A stretch of 64,000 bases of DNA. Origin: Chryseobacterium piperi (GTDB lineage Bacteria; Bacteroidota; Bacteroidia; Flavobacteriales; Weeksellaceae). Positions 9,156-18,551 of the stretch are shown here, piece by piece (position 1 is the first letter of the stretch; every line of letters begins with the position of its first letter). The notes under the pieces are model-generated. The model was not told the DNA's origin, searched no databases, and worked only from the letters and a program-made list of their open reading frames with translations. Location: assembly GCF_002285635.2 (NCBI RefSeq), contig NZ_CP023049.2:496001-560000 (forward strand), in the 5' to 3' direction. The position numbers and the translations under genes are program-made.

Positions 9156-12119
9156 ATGAAATCAAAAAAAATACTTTTAGCGGCTGCTGTGATCTATTTC
9201 GGAATCTCCGAAGCTCAACAGTCCCAATACTTTACCCAGAAAGAAAATTATAGATTCAATCTAGCTGAAAATCTTTATCAGACCAAAATATACAACGCCT
9301 CTCAATACGAATATGCCAGACAATATTTTTACAATCAAAATTTGTCCAGGTCCAGAAAAGAAGGGGCGCAGTTTTTTGATAATGTCATCGGAGTGATCCT
9401 GCAAAAGAATCATGCGGAAGAAGGTCTTACGGCTTTTATGAAAGAATATCCGAATTCTGCATATTTTGCTCAGGCTAACTTACCGCTGGCAGATTATTAT
9501 CTGGCAAAAAAAGATTTTGATAAGGCATTGGAAACTTTGAAGAAAGTAAACCAATATCAGCTATCAAAGGCAGAAAATACACAGTATATTCTTAAACTGG
9601 GATATGCTAAATTCATGACCGGAGATTCTAAAGGAGCGATTGATGCCCTGGAAGAAGCTTATAAAACGGGCGATGAATCTCAAAGAGGAGATATTGCTTA
9701 TATGCTGGGCCACTTATATTATTCGAACAGACAAAATGATAAAGCGTTTCAGTATTTTGATTCAGTAAAGGACCAGCCGAAATATTCGAAGCTGGTTCGT
9801 CCTTATTATGTTCAGATGTATTATAATGATAAGGATTATGATAAAGCAATTTCTGAAGGAAATCTGCTACTGAGTGAAAATATTTCAGATTCATATAAAG
9901 CGGAGGTTCATAAGATCATTGGTGAAAGTTATTTCATGAAGAATGATTACGCTTCGGCTTATCCACATCTGAAAGATTATCTGAGTGTTCAGCAGAACCC
10001 TTCTGAAAATGATCTTTATGAAATCGGATTTATAGCAGCACAGCTGAAAAAGTATGATGAAGCTGTTTCCTATTATAATCAGTTAATCAATAGTAATTCT
10101 GCATTAGCTCAGAATGCTTATTATCAGTTAGGTAATGCTTACCTGGCAGTTGATAAAAAGCAGGAAGCACTTTCGGCGTTCCGTTCGTCTTACCAAATGG
10201 ACTATGATGCTAAAGTGAAGAAGCTGGCTCATGAGCAATACGCAAAACTAAGCTACGATATCGGTAATCCATTTGAGAGCCCGTCTGCAGTAATCCAAAG
10301 CTATATCAACGCGAATCAGAATGAAGCAAATGCTGCTGAGATGAGATCACTTTTAGTGAAATCATATCTGTATTCAGGAAACTATAAAGAAACTCTTAAT
10401 GCAATTGACAGGCTGCAAAGCTCGTCTCCTGATATCGATAAAGTAGATCAGGAAGTTTCTTATTTATTAGGAACAGAAGAATTCAATAAAGGGAATTATG
10501 ATGAGGCAGAAAAGTACTTTTTAAGAAGTCTGGCCTTTAATATCAATAAAGAATTCAACAGCAGAGCATTATACTGGCTTGCTCAGACTTATTATCAAAA
10601 AGGAAATTATCCATCTGCAATTGTACGTTATGAAAAACTATTGACTGCGACTTTCCCTGAAAAGCAGCAGTTACCTTACGATTTGGGATATGCCTATTTT
10701 AAATCTAAAAAGTTTGATCAGGCACAGAACTATTTCAAGCAATACCTGACCAATCCAAAACCTGAATTTAAAAATGATGCTGAGCTTCGTCTGGCAGATA
10801 TTCATTATGCGAATAATGAGCTGAACGACGCGATTGCTATCTATGATAAAAATGAGGACTCAACGGATTATACTTTATATCAGAAAGCAATGGCTTTAGG
10901 ATTTAAAGGTGATACTCAGGCGAAAATCAATAACCTGAAAACACTTTTATCCAAGTATCCGGGATCTGAATATTATGATGACTCGCAATATGAGATCGGA
11001 ACAGCGTATGCTGCACAGGATGATTATGCTAATGCCAATGATTATTTCGCAAAAGTTATTAAAACATCTTCGGATAAAGATTTGATAGCTAATGCTTCTA
11101 TCTACAGAGCTCAGAATTATATTGATCAGAATCAAAATGATAAGGCACTTTCTGAACTGAAATCTTTAGGAGAACAGTATAAGAATACGGCCTATGCTCA
11201 GAAAATAGTTCAGGCTGCCAAGCCTATCTTTACGAAAAATGGGGATGTTGCAGGATACGAAAGCTTCGCCAGAAATATTGGGGTGAATGTAGCTGCTTCT
11301 GAAATTGATGAAATCAACCTTTCTACCGGAAAACAGTACTTTACTAAGAAGGACTACAAAAACGCCATCTCTTACTATGAGAAATATTTGACCCAGAATC
11401 CGACAGGAGAAGGGCTTTATCAGGCGAAATACGAATTGGGAGAAAGTTATTACCAAACGAAAAATACGACAAAAGCATTATTGGTGCTTCAGGAAGTAGC
11501 CAACGTTCAGAATGATTACCAGGATGATGCACAAACCCGTTTATCTCAGATTTATGTAGCCCAGGGTAATACGGCAGAAGCTAAGAAATATCTGGAGAAT
11601 ATTAGAAATTCTTCTGACATCGGTATCAGAAACTACGCTAATGTAGAGCTGATGAAAATGTATGCTGAAGAAAAGAATTTCTCACAAGCTGAAAAATTGG
11701 CGGATGCAGTAATCGCAAACAATAAAAACTCTGCCGCAGTTATTGAAACTGCCAAAGTAATCAAGGCAAGAAGTTCTATGAATTCCGGAAAAGATAAGGA
11801 TGCACAGGCAGCTTATGCTTCACTGGAAAAATCTTCGAATACCGAAGTAGCAGCAGAAGCTTTATATGCTAAAGCATTCTATCAGAACAAAGGAAAAGCT
11901 TTTAAATCTTCTAATGAAACCATATTTAAACTGGCGAATAATTATTCTTCAGAAGAATATTGGGGAGCAAAAGCGTTGGTACTGATGGCGAAAAACTATA
12001 TCGGATTAAAAGATAATTATCAGGCAAGTTATACTTGTGATCAGATTATTGCCAATTACAAAGATTTCCCTGAGATTGTTGCCGAAGCAAAAGAGGTTAA
12101 AAAGCAGATTAAAAAGTAA
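9156..12119 (+). CDS. Large secreted tetratricopeptide-repeat protein
   Basis: 987-aa exported protein built almost wholly from TPR-like helical hairpins after a signal peptide (MKSKKILLAAAVIYFGISEA, then QQ). Repeated motifs such as YDEAVSYYNQLI, YDEAEKYFLRSLAF, YPSAIVRYEKLL and YKNAISYYEKYLTQNP mark at least ten repeat units. No catalytic domain is seen. It resembles the BamD/YbgF-like periplasmic TPR proteins of Bacteroidota. The next gene, a beta-barrel protein, begins 74 bp downstream on the same strand, so the two may form an envelope unit with the TPR protein as scaffold. This role is inference. Confidence 0.85.
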   Translation: MKSKKILLAAAVIYFGISEAQQSQYFTQKENYRFNLAENLYQTKIYNASQYEYARQYFYNQNLSRSRKEGAQFFDNVIGVILQKNHAEEGLTAFMKEYPNSAYFAQANLPLADYYLAKKDFDKALETLKKVNQYQLSKAENTQYILKLGYAKFMTGDSKGAIDALEEAYKTGDESQRGDIAYMLGHLYYSNRQNDKAFQYFDSVKDQPKYSKLVRPYYVQMYYNDKDYDKAISEGNLLLSENISDSYKAEVHKIIGESYFMKNDYASAYPHLKDYLSVQQNPSENDLYEIGFIAAQLKKYDEAVSYYNQLINSNSALAQNAYYQLGNAYLAVDKKQEALSAFRSSYQMDYDAKVKKLAHEQYAKLSYDIGNPFESPSAVIQSYINANQNEANAAEMRSLLVKSYLYSGNYKETLNAIDRLQSSSPDIDKVDQEVSYLLGTEEFNKGNYDEAEKYFLRSLAFNINKEFNSRALYWLAQTYYQKGNYPSAIVRYEKLLTATFPEKQQLPYDLGYAYFKSKKFDQAQNYFKQYLTNPKPEFKNDAELRLADIHYANNELNDAIAIYDKNEDSTDYTLYQKAMALGFKGDTQAKINNLKTLLSKYPGSEYYDDSQYEIGTAYAAQDDYANANDYFAKVIKTSSDKDLIANASIYRAQNYIDQNQNDKALSELKSLGEQYKNTAYAQKIVQAAKPIFTKNGDVAGYESFARNIGVNVAASEIDEINLSTGKQYFTKKDYKNAISYYEKYLTQNPTGEGLYQAKYELGESYYQTKNTTKALLVLQEVANVQNDYQDDAQTRLSQIYVAQGNTAEAKKYLENIRNSSDIGIRNYANVELMKMYAEEKNFSQAEKLADAVIANNKNSAAVIETAKVIKARSSMNSGKDKDAQAAYASLEKSSNTEVAAEALYAKAFYQNKGKAFKSSNETIFKLANNYSSEEYWGAKALVLMAKNYIGLKDNYQASYTCDQIIANYKDFPEIVAEAKEVKKQIKK

Positions 12120-12193
12120 AAATGTACTTCGTATTAACGAGTATTAAGATCATTAATACATTTTACGTGACTACATAAATACAATAATAAGTA

Positions 12194-13963
12194 ATGAACA
12201 GAAGAATTCAAATATTATCCATATTATTTTTAGGGGCTTCGCAGATTGCGTTTTCCCAGATTAAAGAAGAAAAGCTGATTCTTAATAAAAAAAGAGAACC
12301 GGAAGTCAGAAAAATCGAAAAGAAAAAGACTTCCGTGGAAACTATTAAGAATTATCCGCCGGAAGAAAAGTCTCAGAATCCTGTACAATACAGGATTACG
12401 GATGTTCCTGCGGTTTCTGACTTCAAAACTTCTACGATTCAAGGGGAAGACGTTACTCCAAAATTTGACGGAACTGCACAGAATAACTATCTACAGTTTG
12501 GAATGGGGAACTATGGGAAAATTTTAGGAGACGCTAATATTTCCAAAACCCTTAATAACAAACTGGAAGTAGGAGCAGATGTACATTTCCTTTCAACATT
12601 AGGATTAAGAAGAGAATATGCGTGGGATTCTAAACAGAGTTCTGCAAGTATTGGAGCTTTCTTAAATTCTTATGGAGAAAAAGGGAAGTTTAACCTAAAT
12701 GCTCAATATGGACTGGATAATAACAGGTATTACGGAATTTATGCTCTTGAACCGGCTGCTGATGTTGATTTAAAACAAAGAGTGAATCAGTTTAATGTAA
12801 ACGGATACTATGACTTTTATTCTAATGAAATTTTGAACGATGTAAGAGTGAAGTCTTCATTTTTAAAGGATCGTTTTGATGCTCAGGAAAATCAGGCTTC
12901 CGTTTTGGTGAACTTATCAAAACATGCAGTCGATTTGTCCAAAAGCGGGATCGTTATGAATGCTGATTTAGGAGTAGGACTGGAAACTGTGAAAACTGAT
13001 TTCGCGATCAGAGACAGAAACTCATCAAGCTTTTTCAATGCTACTTTAGATCCTAAAGTTACTTTCGCTAAAGGAGAGTCTTATTTAATGTTAGGTTCTT
13101 CATTTGCATTCCTGAATGGTAAAAATTCAAATGACCTGATGGCAGAACAGATGAAGAATAATAAAAGCTATTGGTTTCCAAAAGCTGAATTCCAGTTTGC
13201 AGCTGCAAAAGAATTTAAATTCTACGGTGGGGTAGATGGTGGTTTAAAGCTGAATACGTACAGTGATTTATTGCAGCAAAATCCGTTTATCCTTTCTGAT
13301 CAGATGTTGAGACCAACGGAAACAAGATATCATTTCTATGCCGGTTTAAGAGGGGATATTGATGAAACAATCAAATATGACTTTTCTGCAGGTTTTGGAA
13401 AAATGAGAGATATCCTATTCTTCAAAGCCAATGATTTATTCAACAATGATTATACATTAAATCGTTCTGCCTACAATTTTGCCAATACATTCTCCGCTGT
13501 TTATGATGACGGAAACGTAAGTGATATCAAAGGTAGTGTTCAGTATTTTCCTTTAGCAAATCTGATTTTGGATGCTGAACTTCATTTCACAAAATACAAT
13601 TTAAAGAATTACGATAATATTTATAACGTTCCATTGTTCAATGCAAGCATTGGTGCTAAGTACACTATGCTGGACAAAAAACTATTGTTAGGATTCAAAG
13701 GAATCTTTGCAAGTGACAGAACGACAAACTCTTACTCTATTGAAGGTGTTGCCAATCCGGCAATGATGTATCAGTCTACAGAGAATACCAATGATAAAGT
13801 TGGTGGTTATGCTGATTTAAATCTTTCCGCGGAGTATAAATTTCACAAAAATTTCAGTATTTTTGCAACCGGAAATAATCTTCTGAACTCCAACTACCAG
13901 ACCTATAAAGGGTATAAAGTATTGGGTGCCCAGATTTTGGGTGGTGTGAAGATTAGTTTCTAA
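12194..13963 (+). CDS. TonB-dependent-receptor-like outer membrane beta-barrel protein
   Basis: Outer membrane barrel, 589 aa, with signal peptide MNRRIQILSILFLGASQIAFS. The N-terminal 80 residues are Lys/Glu rich and there is no recognisable plug domain; the frame then gives many amphipathic strands with the alternating pattern of TonB-dependent receptor barrels (for example YLQFGMGNYGKILGDANIS) and ends on ILGGVKISF with the expected terminal Phe. The missing plug suggests a structural or assembly role rather than active uptake. It follows the TPR gene by 74 bp. Confidence 0.75.
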   Translation: MNRRIQILSILFLGASQIAFSQIKEEKLILNKKREPEVRKIEKKKTSVETIKNYPPEEKSQNPVQYRITDVPAVSDFKTSTIQGEDVTPKFDGTAQNNYLQFGMGNYGKILGDANISKTLNNKLEVGADVHFLSTLGLRREYAWDSKQSSASIGAFLNSYGEKGKFNLNAQYGLDNNRYYGIYALEPAADVDLKQRVNQFNVNGYYDFYSNEILNDVRVKSSFLKDRFDAQENQASVLVNLSKHAVDLSKSGIVMNADLGVGLETVKTDFAIRDRNSSSFFNATLDPKVTFAKGESYLMLGSSFAFLNGKNSNDLMAEQMKNNKSYWFPKAEFQFAAAKEFKFYGGVDGGLKLNTYSDLLQQNPFILSDQMLRPTETRYHFYAGLRGDIDETIKYDFSAGFGKMRDILFFKANDLFNNDYTLNRSAYNFANTFSAVYDDGNVSDIKGSVQYFPLANLILDAELHFTKYNLKNYDNIYNVPLFNASIGAKYTMLDKKLLLGFKGIFASDRTTNSYSIEGVANPAMMYQSTENTNDKVGGYADLNLSAEYKFHKNFSIFATGNNLLNSNYQTYKGYKVLGAQILGGVKISF

Positions 13964-13975
13964 TCATAGGTAATC

Positions 13976-14036
13976 AGTAATGATTAATGAGTAATATCTA
14001 AATTACTTATTACTTATCATTAATTACTCATGAATA
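13976..14036. repeat. Imperfect inverted repeat
   Basis: TAATGATTAATGAGTAAT and its near complement ATTACTCAT/ATTACTTATCATTA are separated by a short spacer. It may act as the transcript end for the barrel gene, but it has no GC-rich core, so it is more likely a dispersed palindromic repeat. Confidence 0.4.
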
Positions 14037-14037
14037 A

Positions 14038-14109
14038 GGCTGCATAGTTTAATGGATAGAACTTCGGATTTCGGCTCCGACAGTGAGGGTTCGAATCCTT
14101 CTGCGGTCA
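14038..14109 (+). tRNA. tRNA-Arg (anticodon TCG)
   Basis: A full cloverleaf can be folded by eye. The 7-bp acceptor stem is GGCTGCA with TGCGGTC (two G-T pairs). The D arm is GTTT/GAAC, the anticodon stem TCGGA/TCCGA, and its 7-base loop TTTCGGC gives anticodon TCG. A 5-base variable loop and the T arm GAGGG/CCTTC around TTCGAAT follow. The discriminator base is A and CCA is not encoded. It reads CGA-type arginine codons. A terminator follows at once. Confidence 0.93.
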
Positions 14110-14112
14110 CTA

Positions 14113-14137
14113 AAAAACCCCTATTTATAGGGGTTTT
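14113..14137 (+). terminator. Terminator behind tRNA-Arg
   Basis: Hairpin AACCCCTAT / ATAGGGGTT followed by a T run, starting three bases past the tRNA. Symmetric A and T flanks would let it serve the convergent GLPGLI gene as well. Confidence 0.88.
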
Positions 14138-14170
14138 TCTCATTTAAAAAAGTTATTATAATTAAATTGT

Positions 14171-14956
14171 TTATTTTAGCTCGATTGGATTGTTTTTTCT
14201 TTTAAGATTTGCTTTAGCAGCCTCTACACTTTCAGGAGCTATTTTTAAACCACTCATAGAAAGCTCATTAATAATGTTTTCATTAATGTTTTTAATGGCT
14301 TTTATATAATCTTCCTTAGATAGTTTCTTATGCTTTTCCAAATATTTTTTACTAAATATCACATTTTCTGGCAGGTTGCTTTTCTTTATACTGCTCAATT
14401 CATAAGTAAAGTTATTTTCAGAGTCTGAAATTTTAACTATTAATCCTGGTAATCCATTAAATTTATAAGGACCATCCTGAAAAGGAATCTCTTTAGTATA
14501 CCAAGCTGTCCACTTTCTTCCGCCATATTCTGTTTCAGCTTTAAAACAAGAGTAAGTTCCAATTTTCTGTTTTTCATCAATCAATTTCCATTCAAATCTT
14601 GGACTTTCATTATAGCTAAAAAAGTATTTTAAAACATTATCATAGAAAGTAAGACTGTTTTTTTCCTTATTCTTAATTAAAACAGATTTGAAGCGAGTAT
14701 TGGGAGTATTAGAAAAATTTAAATTTTGTAGGTTACTAAAAGTCTTAATAATTGAATCTCGTTTAATAAAGTTATCACTAACGAAATAGGATTTTCCATT
14801 TTCAACAAATAAAGTAAAGTTTTCCATTCTTGTATTAAGAACATTGGTTGAATCTGGGACATATTCCAGCCTATAACCAAAAGAATAGTTTTTTTGTTGT
14901 GAAAAAAGTAGTGAAGAAAGAAAAATTAATGTAAGAAAAAAAATATTTTTACTCAT
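14171..14956 (-). CDS. GLPGLI family secreted protein
   Basis: Exported protein of about 261 aa in the GLPGLI family, which is named after its own motif: GLPGLIVKISDSENNF is present near residue 170. A signal peptide precedes a beta-rich mature part with FEWKLIDEKQKIGTYSCFKAE and WTAWYTKEIPFQDGPYKF, all typical of the family. The start is placed at MSKNIFF; an in-frame ATG three codons earlier (14965) is equally possible. Function is unknown. It sits just downstream of a frameshifted Cys-rich secreted peptide gene on the same strand, which may have formed a unit with it. Confidence 0.85.
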   Translation of the reverse strand: MSKNIFFLTLIFLSSLLFSQQKNYSFGYRLEYVPDSTNVLNTRMENFTLFVENGKSYFVSDNFIKRDSIIKTFSNLQNLNFSNTPNTRFKSVLIKNKEKNSLTFYDNVLKYFFSYNESPRFEWKLIDEKQKIGTYSCFKAETEYGGRKWTAWYTKEIPFQDGPYKFNGLPGLIVKISDSENNFTYELSSIKKSNLPENVIFSKKYLEKHKKLSKEDYIKAIKNINENIINELSMSGLKIAPESVEAAKANLKRKNNPIELK

Positions 14957-15026
14957 AATACCCATTTTTTAATAGTGTACAGAAAGGCATTGTGAAAATG
15001 CCTTCCATATTTCTATAATTATATAA

Positions 15027-15238
15027 TTAACCACAGAATAGAGTGTCTCCATCCCACGCGTTGGTAAGCATTTCCTGAACGGTGTCACCACAAGCATATC
15101 CACTTACCCCACAACTATATGGTACAGGTACGCAACTAAATGCAACTGCTTTTTTATTTCTGTTTTTGTAACTGAATTGTCTTTTGCACTAATAACTCCT
15201 GCAACTGCGAAAGTTGCTAATAATAATAGTTTTTTCAT
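15027..15238 (-). pseudogene. Frameshifted small secreted Cys-rich peptide gene
   Basis: The minus strand begins MKKLLLLATFAVAGVISAKD, a clear signal peptide, and runs in frame for about 30 codons. It then continues in the next frame as AVAFSCVPVPYSCGV and on to DGDTLFCG before a stop. Adding one base to the A6 run (T6 on the + strand at 15150-15155) would give a single 70-aa product with four cysteines in the C-terminal half. The break is therefore a one-base loss in a homopolymer: true mutation, phase variation or a sequencing error. It lies about 70 bp upstream of the GLPGLI gene on the same strand. Family unknown. Confidence 0.65.
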
Positions 15239-15476
15239 TGTAAATTGTTTAAGATTAATATTTTAAGATTCGAATCTTTTACAATTATACAAAATGTTTT
15301 TATTCTCTATTATGGGAGTTAATTTTTACTAAAACTTTTTAATTATATATAATAATAGTAATTTAAAATAAAGACAGCATGAATTCAGTAAATTAAAACA
15401 ATATATTTCACTATCGCTATGCAACAGTTTTTTTATGTTTTGATTGCGAAAAACTCCTTTTTTGAAAAAAATATCA

Positions 15477-16850
15477 TTACTCTTTCATTATTTTCTGAGA
15501 GAAAGTAGTACCATCTGAGAACTGAATATTGAGCATGTATGCACCTTTGGGTACAAAAGAAATATTCACTTTGGATGATGAGGTTGTTAAAATGATTCTT
15601 CCGGATAGGTCTAAGACTGTTGCGGATTTTATTTTTTTAGCTGTCTTTATATTGAGTTCTCCTTTAGTTGGATTAGGATAGATGCCTGGGTGTTGGATTT
15701 CGGTTTCACTGATATTCAATTCAGCGGTATCGTAATATTTCGCAAAAATCCCATTGGATGTAGATAAACTGTATCCGATAATTATTTTTTTACTATCCGG
15801 AGTGAAGGAAAGGTCAGTATAATAATTAATGCCTCCTGCAGATATTCCGGGTGTACCTATGGTCATCCAGCTTGTTCCGTTAAATTTTTTTACAGTAGCT
15901 TTCCAGTTATTGGTACCGTCTGAGTAGGCCATATAGGGGCTCCCGTCAGGTGATATAGCCAGACAGGTATAAACGGCAGTGCCATCAGAAAATTGTGCAG
16001 GGCCTACTGTTTCCCAATTACTCCCATTAAATTTCATAACAGTAGCTTTCTCAGTGTCATAGAAATCTGAATAACCAATATAAGGAGTACCATTAGGAGC
16101 TATAACAAGACTAGTGTACGCAGCGCTCATATCTGTCGAAAACCCTTCCGTACCTACGGTAACCCAGTTGGCTCCATCAAACTTTTTCACCGTAGCTTTT
16201 CCGCCATTAACGATATCTCGGTACCCTGCGTAAAGTGTACCGTTTTGTGCCAGAGCAAGACTTACATATTGAGCATCTCCCGCAGAAATTCCCCCTGTAC
16301 CCAAAGTTTCCCAGTTGTTACCATTAAACTTCATGATAGTAGCTTTGTTGCTATTATTAAGATCAGAATATCCTAAATAAGGTATATTACCGGGAGCTAT
16401 TACTAAGCTTGTAAAGATGGCAGGCCCCGTTGAAAAACCAGGTGTACCTACTGTTTCCCAATTAGTACCATTAAATTTCATAACACTAGTTTTATTTCCG
16501 TGTGCATAATCCTGATAAGCTATATAAGGAGTGCTGTCCGGAGCTGTAGTCAGTTTTATCTGTAAAATAATACCATCGGAAAATCCTTCTACTCCCACCG
16601 TTTCCCAATTGATTCCATTAAATTTCTTTACTGTAGCTTTGCCATTGTTGCTATAATCACTATAACCAAAGTAGATGGTCCCATTGGGGGCAATACTAAG
16701 ACTTGTAATATCAGAGGTTCCAAAAGAAGGTTGACTAAAATCATTGGGGCCAAGAGGCTGCCAACTGTTATTTTGTGCACATAAAAAAGAAAATAGGGAA
16801 AAGAAGAGCAGGACAAATACCTGCTTTTTAAAGAATAATTGTCGTTTCAT
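15477..16850 (-). CDS. Repeat-built secreted protein with type IX secretion sorting domain
   Basis: 457 aa with an N-terminal signal peptide (FVLLFFSLFSFLCAQ) and a C-terminal T9SS type A sorting domain from about residue 385 (HPGIYPNPTKGELNIK ... GAYMLNIQFSDG ... KIMKE). Between them lie about seven copies of a roughly 50-residue module of the form PNGTPYIGYSDF-x-KATVMKFNGSNWETVG-x-GFS, probably the blades of a beta-propeller. The protein is expected to be exported through T9SS and either released or anchored to the surface. No catalytic motif is seen and the ligand is unknown. It is monocistronic. Confidence 0.85.
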   Translation of the reverse strand: MKRQLFFKKQVFVLLFFSLFSFLCAQNNSWQPLGPNDFSQPSFGTSDITSLSIAPNGTIYFGYSDYSNNGKATVKKFNGINWETVGVEGFSDGIILQIKLTTAPDSTPYIAYQDYAHGNKTSVMKFNGTNWETVGTPGFSTGPAIFTSLVIAPGNIPYLGYSDLNNSNKATIMKFNGNNWETLGTGGISAGDAQYVSLALAQNGTLYAGYRDIVNGGKATVKKFDGANWVTVGTEGFSTDMSAAYTSLVIAPNGTPYIGYSDFYDTEKATVMKFNGSNWETVGPAQFSDGTAVYTCLAISPDGSPYMAYSDGTNNWKATVKKFNGTSWMTIGTPGISAGGINYYTDLSFTPDSKKIIIGYSLSTSNGIFAKYYDTAELNISETEIQHPGIYPNPTKGELNIKTAKKIKSATVLDLSGRIILTTSSSKVNISFVPKGAYMLNIQFSDGTTFSQKIMKE

Positions 16851-17024
16851 TGTGGTTAAAAGTTTGCTTTAAATATACTTAAAATAGACATGTAAACATT
16901 AAAATGAAATATTTTACGTTTTTATTATTGGTATTTGTATAAAATTTAGATTTTTATTTTCATTAATATTATTTAGGTAGGGATGAACTATACCAATACA
17001 AGAATCAAGTAAATTTAACTTAGT

Positions 17025-17612
17025 ATGTTGTTTAAGGAAATACATTTGCAAGGGATCAAATCCGGGAAAATTAGTCTAGCTTTTCGCAATTGGCAAAAGG
17101 CTTCTGTAAATAAAGGAAGTCTTTTACATACTTCTATAGGCTTGGTTGAAATCCGTGCTGTTGAAGCCATTAGTGAAAATGACATAACGGATAAAGATGC
17201 TCTGAATGCGGGTTTTACAGACAAAAAACAATTGCTGAAATCGCTTATATCCAGCAATAAGGGAACGCTTTTTAAAATAACAGTCAGTTATCATTCGCCA
17301 GATCCCCGAATTGATTTAAGAGAACAATCGGAACTATCAAAACAGGAATTTGAGGACCTGACAAGAAAACTGGAACGGTTGGATCAGTTTAGTAAATCGG
17401 GTCCCTGGACAAAATCTGTCTTATATGCCATAAATGAAAATCCTAATTTTCATGCAATTGGAATCGCAGATTTAACAGGATTTGAAAAAGAATGGCTAAA
17501 ACTAAATATCCGAAAACTAAAGAATCTGGGTTTAACAATAAGCCTACAAATCGGGTATGAGCTCTCACCGTTAGGAAAAGAATATCTTAAAAAAGGATTG
17601 CCGTATAATTAA
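17025..17612 (+). CDS. ASCH/PUA-like domain protein with C-terminal winged-helix region
   Basis: 195-aa cytosolic protein without signal or membrane segments. The N-terminal half (GIKSGKISLAFRNWQKASVNKG, then TSIGLVEIRAVEAI) has the pattern of ASCH-like RNA-binding domains, which belong to the PUA-like fold. The C-terminal third resembles a winged helix: a segment starting FHAIGIADLTGF, a helix LKLNIRKLKNLGLT and the wing GYELSPLGKEYL. Similar two-part proteins occur widely in bacteria as uncharacterised genes. A role in RNA or DNA binding is plausible but not shown. It stands alone. Confidence 0.6.
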   Translation: MLFKEIHLQGIKSGKISLAFRNWQKASVNKGSLLHTSIGLVEIRAVEAISENDITDKDALNAGFTDKKQLLKSLISSNKGTLFKITVSYHSPDPRIDLREQSELSKQEFEDLTRKLERLDQFSKSGPWTKSVLYAINENPNFHAIGIADLTGFEKEWLKLNIRKLKNLGLTISLQIGYELSPLGKEYLKKGLPYN

Positions 17613-17807
17613 GGGCATGTAAATTTTATTTTAAAAAAATCCAATTTCGAGTTTCATTAAAAAATTCCTCTTACAGATATAAAAGGATCATTGGCAAATG
17701 TCAAGCGGATATTGAAGTTGCAACAAAGTCATCTGTAGTTTTAAATACTTTATTGACAACAATGGAGTTAAATAATAAAATATTGTGTTGCAGATTATTA
17801 TATAATA

Positions 17808-18167
17808 TTAATTGAGATTATAATTAGCAATTACTAAACTCAAAATAAAATGAACATATTCCTCCTCAGCTTCTTTTCTGTTGATTAGTTTGTTTTTGTA
17901 TTCGTACGAATTCAATTTTTGGGTTAGTCTCTGATAAATTTCATAATCATCTCCCTTAATTTTCACTCTTATATTATCATCCTTTTTTTTAATGAGCTGA
18001 TCATCTAAAGTTCTTACCTTAAATAAAACCTCACATAATTTTGGATTAAAATTCATCGATCCGGCATACCTCTCAACAATATTCACTTTAAAGAAATCAA
18101 ATAAGATCGTATTAAAAACAATGTTAGAGTTACGCTCCTGCATATTAAGCGCAAGTTTATAGTTCAT
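17808..18167 (-). CDS. Hypothetical protein
   Basis: Open frame of 119 codons without a family I recognise. The product is charged, with no signal peptide or membrane helix. It has a Lys/Asp-rich middle (LIKKKDDNIRVKIKGDDYEI) and a predicted helical C-terminus. A second in-frame Met at codon 9 (MQERNSN) is an alternative start. Codon use looks like that of its neighbours. The 195-bp stretch on its downstream side (17613-17807) contains one open but start-less frame and no clear gene. Confidence 0.5.
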   Translation of the reverse strand: MNYKLALNMQERNSNIVFNTILFDFFKVNIVERYAGSMNFNPKLCEVLFKVRTLDDQLIKKKDDNIRVKIKGDDYEIYQRLTQKLNSYEYKNKLINRKEAEEEYVHFILSLVIANYNLN

Positions 18168-18351
18168 GAAAGTAAATTTTTGGCAAATATATACTTAATT
18201 GTGCTAAATAGAAGCCATTTTTTAATAGATTATTTCCAATAATTGTTATGTATTATATCACTAGCGGAAATAGAATATTGATTAATTTAGCTTTTATTCA
18301 TTTTGATGTGAAATAAATATATTAAAATTAATTAAAGAGTGAAAGGTTTAA

Positions 18352-18382
18352 ACGTAATCCTCCTGATAGACGTAATCCTCCT
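18352..18382 (+). repeat. Tandem direct repeat upstream of gnd
   Basis: ACGTAATCCTCCT occurs twice with an exact 18-base period, about 170 bp before the gnd start codon. It could be a paired binding site for a regulator or a chance duplication. Confidence 0.6.
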
Positions 18383-18513
18383 ATTTTGAGATATCTGGTG
18401 ATGTCGGTTTCATAGAGTTAATTTATTATCAGCTTATAAATGAGCGATATGTAAAATGGTAAAGAATATTTTCAGGCTTTTTATTTTTTTACTCATAGGC
18501 ATTTCCGTAAATT

Positions 18514-18522
18514 TATTGTTTG
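18514..18522 (+). promoter_or_regulatory. Candidate -7 promoter box for the gnd-zwf-pgl operon
   Basis: TATTGTTTG resembles the Bacteroidota consensus TAnnTTTG with one extra spacer base, 29 bp before the gnd ATG. Confidence 0.4.
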
Positions 18523-18551
18523 TATAACAAATTCAAATTAATACAAACACA

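Larger units (their letters stand above)
18168..18551. other. Gene-free upstream region of the gnd operon
   Basis: AT-rich 384-bp region between divergent genes. It holds a short tandem repeat (18352-18382) and a likely -7 box near 18514. A 23-codon open frame at 18456-18527 encodes a hydrophobic peptide (MVKNIFRLFIFLLIGI...). It could be a remnant of a signal sequence and there is no evidence that it is expressed. Confidence 0.4.
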
